A stretch of DNA of 5,174 bases, from the NCBI GenBank assembly GCA_003164275.1, contig PLSY01000130.1, positions 1-5,174 on the forward strand, given 5' to 3'. This document shows, in pieces, positions 1-4,688 of this stretch. The notes under the pieces are model-generated. The model was not told where the DNA came from. It did not search any database and was given only the letters and a program-made list of their open reading frames with translations. A program made the position numbers and the translations under genes. The DNA comes from Acidimicrobiaceae bacterium. GTDB taxonomy: Bacteria > Actinomycetota > Acidimicrobiia > Acidimicrobiales > RAAP-2. Numbering within the stretch: position 1 is the first letter of the stretch; every line of letters begins with the position of its first letter.

Positions 1-863
1 CCAACGGGGACAGCTACACCTTCACTGTGGCAGCCATCAATGCAGTGGGCACCGGTGCAGCATCCAGTGCCTCCAACTCGGTCACCGCAACTGCACCTCC
101 ACCACCCCCGCCCCCGGTCAAGCATGGATATGACCTTGTTGGCTCAGATGGTGGCGTGTTCGTCTTCGGAGGGGGCTTCTACGGCTCGCTGCCTGGCCTC
201 GGCATCCACGTCAACAACATCACTGGAATCGTGCCGACTGCATCAGACAACGGCTACTTCCTAGTCGGTTCCGATGGCGGGGTCTTTGCCTTCAACGCAC
301 CATTCGCCAACTCCCTCCCGGGGGTCGGCGTCCACGTCAACAACATCGTCGGCATTGTGCCCACGCTGAACGATCAGGGTTACTTCCTAGTGGGTCGTGA
401 TGGGGGAGTCTTTAGCTTCAACGCTCCCTTTGAGAACTCACTTCCGGGCATCGGTATCCACGTCAACGACATCGTCGGGATCGCTGCGACCGCCGACGAC
501 CAGGGCTACTGGCTGGTCGGATCTGACGGCACCGTCTACGCCTTCGGTGATGCTCACGCCTATGGGAACGCCCCAGCCGGAGCAGTAGGGATCACCGTCA
601 CCCACGACGGAGGTGGGTACTGGGTGGTCGGTGCCAACGGTGCGGTGACCGCCTTCGGTGATGCAGGGAAGTTCGGGGACCTTCCCTCGATTGGGGTTGC
701 CGTCACGAACATCGTGGGGATCGTGGTCTCGCCCGACAGCCAGGGCTACAACCTCTTCGGGAGCGACGGTGGCGTCTTCTCCTTCGGTGATGCACAGAAC
801 CAGGGATCTCTTCCCGGACTAGGCGTGAGGGTCAACAATGTCGTCGGTGCAGTCCCGACCTAG
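1..863 (+). CDS. Secreted FN3-linked tandem-repeat protein, C-terminal part (5' end outside window)
   Basis: The reading frame is open from base 3 to a TAG at 861-863, giving 286 residues of a longer protein; the true start lies upstream, and the in-frame GTG at 27 falls inside a domain. The first ~28 residues (YTFTVAAINAVGTG, then a Ser/Ala/Asn-rich strand) read like the last two strands of a fibronectin type III domain. A run of seven prolines follows as a linker. Six tandem repeats then fill the rest, each beginning Gly-aromatic-x-Leu/Val-x-Gly and carrying DGGVFxF and HVNNIVGI-like segments, and the last repeat ends at the stop. There is no C-terminal membrane anchor, sorting signal or catalytic motif in the visible part. 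FN3 plus a Pro linker suggests an exported surface or secreted protein. The repeats probably form a beta-rich, perhaps propeller-like fold; that fold and any ligand-binding role are inference. Confidence 0.9.
   Translation, partial: NGDSYTFTVAAINAVGTGAASSASNSVTATAPPPPPPPVKHGYDLVGSDGGVFVFGGGFYGSLPGLGIHVNNITGIVPTASDNGYFLVGSDGGVFAFNAPFANSLPGVGVHVNNIVGIVPTLNDQGYFLVGRDGGVFSFNAPFENSLPGIGIHVNDIVGIAATADDQGYWLVGSDGTVYAFGDAHAYGNAPAGAVGITVTHDGGGYWVVGANGAVTAFGDAGKFGDLPSIGVAVTNIVGIVVSPDSQGYNLFGSDGGVFSFGDAQNQGSLPGLGVRVNNVVGAVPT
126..860 (+). repeat. Six tandem ~126-bp coding repeats (about 42 residues each)
   Basis: Repeat units start at 126, 252, 378, 504, 615 and 744, each at a Gly-aromatic pair (GYDLVG, GYFLVG, GYFLVG, GYWLVG, GYWVVG, GYNLFG). 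Units 1-3 are exactly 126 bp and stay close at DNA level: tccacgtcaacaacatc occurs at 205-221 and 331-347, and with one change at 457-473. Unit 4 is only 111 bp and lacks the LPGxGxHVNN part, unit 5 is 129 bp, and unit 6 is 117 bp and ends at the stop codon. Units 4-6 carry AFGDA or SFGDA where units 1-3 carry FGGGF or FNAPF, so there are two subtypes. Unit 1 starts right after the proline linker. Confidence 0.9.
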
Positions 864-936
864 AGACCAGTTTCTTCGTTCGCTGCATCACATTCGGTCG
901 GTTCCGGGTGTCCGGACGCCGGGAAGGGGTAGCCGG

Positions 937-1020
937 ATGGTCAGCGTTGATCTCAACGACTGATCGGATGCGAACTCGATCCACCAGCCCTACGGGTGGA
1001 CCTCGGCGGACGCTGACCAT
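937..1020. repeat. 11-bp perfect inverted repeat, arms 937-947 and 1010-1020
   Basis: atggtcagcgt at 937-947 is the exact reverse complement of acgctgaccat at 1010-1020, with 62 bp between. The left arm also forms one side of the local 938-966 hairpin. The right arm lies within the last codons of the 184-residue minus-strand gene. The long-range pairing therefore competes with the local hairpin in any transcript crossing the junction. Its role, if any, is unknown. Confidence 0.5.
938..966. terminator. Candidate bidirectional terminator hairpin between convergent genes
   Basis: The plus strand can fold with arms 938-949 and 954-966 around a small loop. Pairs include ggtcag with the ctgatc side (a G-T wobble and a bulged A at 959), then cgttg with caacg. 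It lies 75 bp after the plus-strand stop (861-863) and 23 bp beyond the minus-strand stop (990-992), where two convergent transcripts should end. No T-run follows on either side, so it is not a canonical intrinsic terminator. T-poor terminators are common in high-GC actinobacteria. The rest of 864-989 shows no gene. Confidence 0.4.
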
Positions 1021-1544
1021 GCGAGGAGTTCCGCTCGGCTCGTGACGTCGAAGTGGGAATAGCTTGGCAGTGGCGCTTCCCTGTTGATGTGAGCGGCAAT
1101 CGACCGACTTACCAGGATGTAGTGCTTCTGAAGCGCATTGAGTTCTTCAATGCCCGGTGTACTGAGCGGCGCACCCTTGCCTCCGATGCGCCCGAGAACT
1201 GCTGACGACACCTGCATGTGTCGCTGCAATCGAACTCGCAGTTCAGTGTCCTGAACCGCAATCGACTGTGTGGCAAGGCGCTCAGTGAAGTCATTGCCAG
1301 CGTCGATCACCTCAGGACTGATCGTCGGCTTCATCAGAGTCTCGGAGATCGTCCGGTCGTAGGTTGTGAGTAGTTCCAAGATTTTCGATGAGGCTTCGTG
1401 CGAACGGCGGTCGAGATACGTCTTCCTGTCGTGGACGTGCTCTCGCCACAATGCGAACCAGGTGAACAGGCCCGTCACGACACCACCTACGAGGGCCGCA
1501 ACAATGGCGATGACTGCGGTGACGGTGGTCGAGGGATTCTGCAT
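990..1544 (-). CDS. Hypothetical protein with one N-terminal transmembrane helix and a helical cytoplasmic domain
   Basis: The product has 184 residues. The ATG at 1544-1542 is the only upstream choice, because an in-frame TGA sits two codons before it; no clear Shine-Dalgarno is seen. Residues ~8-33 form one hydrophobic helix (VTAVIAIVAALVGGVVTGLF, then TWFALW). The basic stretch REHVHDRKTYLDRR follows, so by the positive-inside rule the C-terminal ~150 residues should face the cytoplasm. That part is rich in charged, probably helical segments (KILELLTTYDRTISETL; DTELRVRLQRHMQVSSAV; IEELNALQKHYILVSRSIAA) and may be coiled-coil or a helical bundle. No catalytic motif is recognised and no family is assigned. 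Its neighbour 5' on the same strand is the small gene ending at 1634, 89 bp away. It is the last minus-strand gene before the convergent plus-strand gene. Coding status is likely from the coherent membrane topology. Confidence 0.75.
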   Translation of the reverse strand: MQNPSTTVTAVIAIVAALVGGVVTGLFTWFALWREHVHDRKTYLDRRSHEASSKILELLTTYDRTISETLMKPTISPEVIDAGNDFTERLATQSIAVQDTELRVRLQRHMQVSSAVLGRIGGKGAPLSTPGIEELNALQKHYILVSRSIAAHINREAPLPSYSHFDVTSRAELLAWSASAEVHP

Positions 1545-1597
1545 CGGTCAACAATCTACGCAGCGAGCGCATTCGTGGCAGATAGTCGAACCGGCAG

Positions 1598-1610
1598 CCC
1601 GAAGGTCGGG
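1598..1610 (-). terminator. Weak hairpin in the 1545-1633 gap
   Basis: A 5-bp GC-rich stem (cccga 1598-1602, tcggg 1606-1610) with a 3-base loop lies 24 bp past the stop of the small minus gene ending at 1634 and upstream of the membrane-protein gene. No T-run follows. It could be a weak terminator or chance. The rest of this 89-bp gap shows no convincing promoter or gene. Confidence 0.2.
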
Positions 1611-1633
1611 AGGGGAGGAGGCAGCCTCGGTGC

Positions 1634-1963
1634 TCAGGCCTTGTAGGGGCGGGTGTTGGTGAGGTTCCGCAGGTTGTGCGCCATAGACGTGGCCATGTCG
1701 TCTGTCCTCGGTGATGCCTGTAGTGCAAGCTGGCAGAGCAGGTTCACGGCGAGAGTGTCGGCTGGTCCGGCCCGCCACGGTGCCGTCGGGATGTGGGTCA
1801 CGCCCCTCCGGTGGAGGTAGCCCAGCCAACGAGGAAGGTCGGGCCGGACGGCATCGAGTGACTGCCCCGCCAATCCTGAGTTGAGCAGGAGGGCTTCGAT
1901 ACACTCAGCGTCGGTCATCCCTGCCAACGCTATCTCCCAGCCGCAGTCGACACCCGATGGCAA
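1634..1963 (-). CDS. Small hypothetical protein, up to 109 residues, start uncertain
   Basis: Of the overlapping minus-strand frames here, this one is the best coding candidate: its third codon positions are strongly G/C and its composition is balanced, whereas the competing frames read as Arg/His/Pro-rich shadows. The longest form starts at TTG 1963-1961 without a visible Shine-Dalgarno; an in-frame stop lies at 1987-1985. Two shorter starts are plausible: TTG 1927-1925, preceded by GGGAG at a 6-base spacing, and ATG 1918-1916 (MTDAECIEALLLNSGLAG). The visible sequence has amphipathic helical segments (ECIEALLLNSGLAG; ADTLAVNLLCQLALQA; MATSMAHNLRNL), no membrane segment and no catalytic motif. 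It follows the 101-residue gene by 35 bp on the same strand, so co-transcription is likely. No family is recognised. It could be a degraded remnant, but it contains no internal stop. Confidence 0.55.
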   Translation of the reverse strand: MPSGVDCGWEIALAGMTDAECIEALLLNSGLAGQSLDAVRPDLPRWLGYLHRRGVTHIPTAPWRAGPADTLAVNLLCQLALQASPRTDDMATSMAHNLRNLTNTRPYKA

Positions 1964-1998
1964 TGTGATCCGAGCGTGCCCCGGTCACCGGAATCCTG

Positions 1999-2304
1999 CT
2001 AGAGGTGGCTGCTAATCAACTCCAACCTGGCTAGGTCGCTATCGGAGAGTTGGTAGATCTCATCGGGAACAAGATGGCCAACGAGCACTTCGAACAAGTC
2101 TCGGCGCTTCCGGTGTGAGTCGCCCCGGTTCTGTAGCGCCTTGATGGGGTCGAGACTTGCATCCTTGGACTGCTCACCGCCAGCGGTCAACGCAACGACC
2201 TGGTCGGCGTACAAGCGCTCCTTGTCTCGGTGATACGCAACTCTTGACTGCAAGTGGTTGCGTAGCTCGTCGCTGCTGAACTGAACCTTCAGGCCGTCGA
2301 TCAC
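1999..2304 (-). CDS. Small charged helical hypothetical protein (101 residues)
   Basis: The start is placed at GTG 2304-2302 because AGGAGG lies 5 bases upstream, the strongest ribosome binding site in the window; the frame is open further up to TTG 2373, but nothing supports that start. The product has no signal peptide or membrane segment. It reads as two helical halves: residues ~10-40, with the DELRNHLQSRVAYHRDKERLY pattern rich in His, Arg and Tyr; a Gly/Asp/Lys linker (AGGEQSKDASLDP); then KALQNRGDSHRKRRDLFEVLVGHL and a tail PDEIYQLSDSDLARLEL. Two antiparallel helices or a coiled coil is a reasonable guess, and partner binding would fit. It lies 72 bp after the glycosylase-like gene on the same strand and 35 bp before the next small gene, so it is probably in the same transcript. 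Function and family are not recognised; that it is a real gene is well supported. Confidence 0.85.
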   Translation of the reverse strand: MIDGLKVQFSSDELRNHLQSRVAYHRDKERLYADQVVALTAGGEQSKDASLDPIKALQNRGDSHRKRRDLFEVLVGHLVPDEIYQLSDSDLARLELISSHL

Positions 2305-2309
2305 GGTTT

Positions 2310-2315
2310 CCTCCT
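2310..2315 (-). promoter_or_regulatory. Strong ribosome binding site AGGAGG that fixes the GTG start at 2304
   Basis: On the minus strand AGGAGG (2315 to 2310) is followed by AAACC and then GTG at 2304-2302. The match to the 16S anti-Shine-Dalgarno is full, with a 5-base spacer. It decides between the GTG start and the longer frame from TTG 2373, and argues that translation reinitiates independently of the preceding gene. Confidence 0.85.
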
Positions 2316-2376
2316 CTATCGGCCTGAGAAGGTACAGGGCAGGTGTGACGGTGGACGGAGAGCACTCATGCAAGGA

Positions 2377-3093
2377 CTACCTCTCGCCGCCTACCAACGA
2401 GGCCATGACCATCTTGAAGTGCTCGGGACTCAGGTTGCCCTCACTGAGTGCTGACACTCGGGGAGTTCTTGTCGTGACCAATCTGTCGTACTGGCCGAGA
2501 GAAGGCACCGCCTGTTTCCAATGTCGTTCCGCTCGGGCGAGGATGATGGTTGCACGTCGCTCCATCGCTTGGACGACAAGCCCGAAGCTGTAGTGCTGTG
2601 ATGGGAGAGTGACGAGCGGCGCCTCCCAGTTCTTCGACCAGTAGCCGTGGAACTCAATACTGCTCACCAACCTGGCGAGATCCGAGTAGCCGTTCTCTGT
2701 TGCTGGGAGCAGGCCCTTCAATCTCCTTCGCCACCAGATGCCGCCCGGCGTGTCCTTGAAGCGGTCTTCCAAGGGGTAGAGGGCTGCGCCGCCTGGGGCC
2801 GTCAGGTTCGAGATGGCTGCGTCCTTGAAGCCGGGAAGAGTGAACTGCTTGCCAGCCTCTAGCGAGAATGCTGGATTGCACGACAACACCACAACCGGCG
2901 TGCTTCGCAGGCCCAGGAACGGCTCGGGCGGAAAGTCGAAGACAATGCGGTGGTCCGTGTCGTCAGGCTTTAATGTTGCGTTGTAGGCGTCCAGGTACGG
3001 TCGGTCAGAGGCGAGTACATACGGAGGCTCGTGACGCAGGGCTTCCCACGGATTGGAGTACCCCTCCTGGCTCGACTCTTCACTTGGCGCCAT
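2377..3093 (-). CDS. Uracil-DNA-glycosylase-superfamily-like hypothetical protein
   Basis: The product has 238 residues. ATG 3093-3091 is chosen over GTG 3111 because AAGGAG sits 5 bases upstream. After a polar, probably disordered N-terminus, a hydrophobic strand leads into VVVLSCNPAFS (residues ~67-77), resembling the NPG-type active-site loop of UDG-like proteins. Further blocks are TPGGIWWRRRL (~115-125), SIEFHGYWSKNW (~145-156), LPSQHYSFGLV (~163-173), IILARAERHW (~183-192) and RTPRVSALSEGNL (~209-221). From memory, uncharacterised bacterial proteins assigned to the UDG-like superfamily share this order: NPG loop, GGRWWRRKL, EWFPYHS, LPSQxYSF, a strand ending in RxxW, and SPQN..SPGNL. 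Here NPG is NPA and the FPYHS block is changed to FHGYWS, so uracil excision should not be assumed. No membrane segment or signal peptide is present; it is cytoplasmic. It heads the four-gene minus-strand cluster, after a 135-bp leader that holds a hairpin. Confidence 0.85.
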   Translation of the reverse strand: MAPSEESSQEGYSNPWEALRHEPPYVLASDRPYLDAYNATLKPDDTDHRIVFDFPPEPFLGLRSTPVVVLSCNPAFSLEAGKQFTLPGFKDAAISNLTAPGGAALYPLEDRFKDTPGGIWWRRRLKGLLPATENGYSDLARLVSSIEFHGYWSKNWEAPLVTLPSQHYSFGLVVQAMERRATIILARAERHWKQAVPSLGQYDRLVTTRTPRVSALSEGNLSPEHFKMVMASLVGGER

Positions 3094-3098
3094 CGCCT

Positions 3099-3104
3099 CT
3101 CCTT
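3099..3104 (-). promoter_or_regulatory. Ribosome binding site AAGGAG for the UDG-like gene
   Basis: On the minus strand AAGGAG (3104 to 3099) plus AGGCG precedes ATG 3093. It supports this start over the in-frame GTG at 3111, which has no such site at the right distance. The GGAGA within it (3102-3098) is identical to the outer arm of the hairpin at 3119-3135. Confidence 0.75.
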
Positions 3105-3118
3105 GTCCCACTGTTGTC

Positions 3119-3135
3119 GGAGACCGAGGGTCTCC
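3119..3135 (-). promoter_or_regulatory. Perfect 7-bp leader hairpin upstream of the UDG-like gene
   Basis: ggagacc (3119-3125), gag (3126-3128) and ggtctcc (3129-3135) form a perfect 7-bp stem with a 3-base loop, 14 bases upstream of the Shine-Dalgarno at 3104. As RNA from the minus strand, the second arm GGTCTCC can pair with the first arm or, through TCTCC, with GGAGA in the ribosome binding site. It may be a translational control element, a protein-binding operator, or simply a stable stem. The region 3136-3190 is relatively A+T-rich (including ATATAG on the minus strand) and could hold the promoter, but no convincing -35/-10 pair is seen. Confidence 0.4.
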
Positions 3136-3198
3136 ACGTTTCCAAGCTATATCGGCGTGTGACTCTCATACGACCGTTTTATGTAACAGAAGAGGCTT

Positions 3199-3218
3199 CC
3201 GCCACCACTTCTTGGCGG
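3199..3218 (-). terminator. Candidate terminator hairpin after the NlpC/P60 gene
   Basis: ccgcca (3199-3204) and tggcgg (3213-3218) form a 6-bp GC-rich stem with an 8-base loop. It starts 10 bases past the TAG at 3231-3229 on the minus strand. The RNA continues into a mixed pyrimidine stretch (CCTCTTCTGTTAC) rather than a clean U-run, so termination strength is uncertain. Its position fits the end of the secreted-protein transcript and the start of a separate unit for the cluster downstream. Confidence 0.4.
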
Positions 3219-3228
3219 CTGATCGCCC

Positions 3229-4611
3229 CTACCCCGGAAGGATGCAGGCGACTGGAACCGGGCCAGTGATTTTGGCAACGAACCCCGTGCTGGAGTTCCG
3301 AACGGATACATACACTTCATCGCCCGGTTGGGGTGCGGTGTACCCGTCGCTGTTGACGAAACTGAAGGTCATCGACGTGTTCGAGTACTTCGTCACCGTG
3401 AGACCGATGAGATTCTGATCCCAACCGTCGGCCAAGTTGCCGAAGGACCAAGGAGTCGGTACGGAAGTGTTGTCCACGAAGGCCAACTGGACATTCGGGT
3501 AGTCGGTTCCCGAAACCGGCGCAGGAACGCCACCGGTGGGCGCAGGTAGGAGATTCTTACCCGTAGCAACCACTGTGGTTTGGCAGAGACCACCTGCCGA
3601 GTCCGCTTGGTAGATGACCAACTTGCTGATCGTCCCTCCCGGCGACTCTACAACCGTGACTGGTTTCGCCTTCACTGTCTTGGAACCGACGATCGACAGG
3701 CTGAAGGTGTACTGCACGGGCTTCTTGCCCGTGTTGGCGGGGACAGTCGGCGCATCGGACACTGCCCCGTTCGAGCACCCCACCGTGACCTGCAGTCCGC
3801 TGACGGCTGGCTTCGAGGAGAATACGCAACTAGTGGCGTTGGTCACGTCGGCCGAGAGGATGACGGTTCCACCGCTGGAAGTAAGTGTCGACGAACTGGC
3901 TGTGAATCCGGAGACGGTGGGAAGGCCCGGCTTTGCCGCCCAGAGCCTCACACCGCCTACAAACGCAAATCCCGGCACGCTTGTCCACCAGGAGACTGGC
4001 ATGATCGCCACCCCCCAGTACTTGTTGTTTCTGCCGTTGTCGCCATCGTTCTCGAAGTCGTAGGCATTGACGATCTTGCTCGTGCTTCCGCTCCCACTTG
4101 CGACAATCCCGACGTGAACGAAGTCGCCGAAGGATCCTCCGAAGTAGACAAGGTCACCGGGCAGAAGGGACGAAATCGAAGTCAGTTCCTGACCGCCGTC
4201 TGCCACCGCCGCTGTCGCCTGAGTGCTGTCATGGGGCAAGGTGATCCCGAGTGCCTGATAGACGGCGTAGAGTGTGAGGCCGGTGCAGTCGAATCCCTGG
4301 GCCGTCGCCGTCGGGCCTGAGTTCGCACAGCCCGAATCCCCAGCCGGTCCCGAGTACACCCGTTGACCATTCTCAGTTCCGGAGTCGCCCGTTCCATGGC
4401 TCGGTTGCGTCGTCGTCCCCCCCTCCCAGCAGTAGGGAGTCACGGGGCTGGTAACCCACTTCTCGGCAGCATTGATAATGGCCTGCGCTTGGGGAGGCGT
4501 CGATGCGGCGGCGCTCTCCGAGGCCACCACCGTTCCGAACCCTGCCACTCCGACCGCCGACATCACCACTGCGCCGACCAAGAACACCGACCGCCAAATG
4601 CTCATCCGCAT
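3229..4611 (-). CDS. Secreted NlpC/P60-family cysteine peptidase with Ig-like C-terminal modules
   Basis: The product has 460 residues. ATG 4611-4609 is chosen because GGGGGAG lies 6 bases upstream and a Sec signal peptide follows at once (MRMSIWRSVFLVGAVVMSAV, ending near ASESAAAS, cleavage around residues 30-37). The frame stays open to 4734, but that extension is not signal-like. Residues ~41-224 are an NlpC/P60 domain: PYCWEGG, then GFDCTGLTLYAVYQ with catalytic Cys109, LLPGDLVYF, VHVGIVAS with His166, and IVNAYD with probable third residue Asn182. Such enzymes cleave peptide bonds in peptidoglycan stems (family knowledge). Residues ~231-321 are an Ig-like module with a likely Cys262-Cys279 pair. 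Residues ~325-459 form a second beta-rich module with Cys343 and Cys456. An insertion of about 40 residues separates YCWEGG from FDCTGL. The upstream gene shares the Ig-like module. Likely role: extracellular wall hydrolysis or remodelling. Confidence 0.93.
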   Translation of the reverse strand: MRMSIWRSVFLVGAVVMSAVGVAGFGTVVASESAAASTPPQAQAIINAAEKWVTSPVTPYCWEGGTTTQPSHGTGDSGTENGQRVYSGPAGDSGCANSGPTATAQGFDCTGLTLYAVYQALGITLPHDSTQATAAVADGGQELTSISSLLPGDLVYFGGSFGDFVHVGIVASGSGSTSKIVNAYDFENDGDNGRNNKYWGVAIMPVSWWTSVPGFAFVGGVRLWAAKPGLPTVSGFTASSSTLTSSGGTVILSADVTNATSCVFSSKPAVSGLQVTVGCSNGAVSDAPTVPANTGKKPVQYTFSLSIVGSKTVKAKPVTVVESPGGTISKLVIYQADSAGGLCQTTVVATGKNLLPAPTGGVPAPVSGTDYPNVQLAFVDNTSVPTPWSFGNLADGWDQNLIGLTVTKYSNTSMTFSFVNSDGYTAPQPGDEVYVSVRNSSTGFVAKITGPVPVACILPG

Positions 4612-4617
4612 TCGCCA

Positions 4618-4624
4618 CTCCCCC
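4618..4624 (-). promoter_or_regulatory. Ribosome binding site GGGGGAG for the NlpC/P60 gene
   Basis: On the minus strand GGGGGAG (4624 to 4618) is followed by TGGCGA and ATG at 4611. With the signal peptide beginning right there, it sets the start and rejects the longer open frame. The 77-bp gap up to the previous stop (4689) also holds a 5-bp stem (cacgc 4662-4666, gcgtg 4672-4676) too weak to call a terminator. The two genes may be co-transcribed. Confidence 0.7.
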
Positions 4625-4688
4625 GCCCAGGACCCACAATACGAGCCACCGTCCACGTAATCACGCCTCCAGCGTGCTCCGTCCCTCC

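Noticed and set aside
98..118. C-rich tract encoding seven prolines, considered as a phase-variable repeat
   Set aside because: It is made of mixed cct/cca/ccc/ccg codons with C-runs of only about five, too short and irregular for a slippage tract. A simple Pro linker explains it.
126..860. Regular 126-bp repeats considered as a CRISPR-like or noncoding array
   Set aside because: The repeats stay in one open reading frame, vary mainly in ways that keep the protein motif, and have no spacer structure.
832..1020. A 62-codon minus-strand frame across the convergent gap
   Set aside because: It overlaps the 3' ends of both flanking genes and the hairpin region, has no ribosome binding site, and its sequence is not protein-like.
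1312..1728. A 138-codon minus-strand frame bridging two annotated genes
   Set aside because: It overlaps both the small gene at 1634-1963 and the membrane-protein gene in another frame. Its product is Arg/His/Pro-rich with no coherent structure, unlike the balanced products of the two genes.
1548..1904. A 118-codon minus-strand frame overlapping the small gene
   Set aside because: Pro/Arg/Ser-rich low-complexity translation typical of an off-frame reading. The competing frame has GC-rich third positions and a balanced composition.
3580..4320. A 246-codon open frame on the plus strand
   Set aside because: It lies entirely antisense to the NlpC/P60 gene, whose catalytic motifs and signal peptide are clear. 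Its translation is Arg/Cys/Gly-rich with no domain; it is a high-GC shadow frame.
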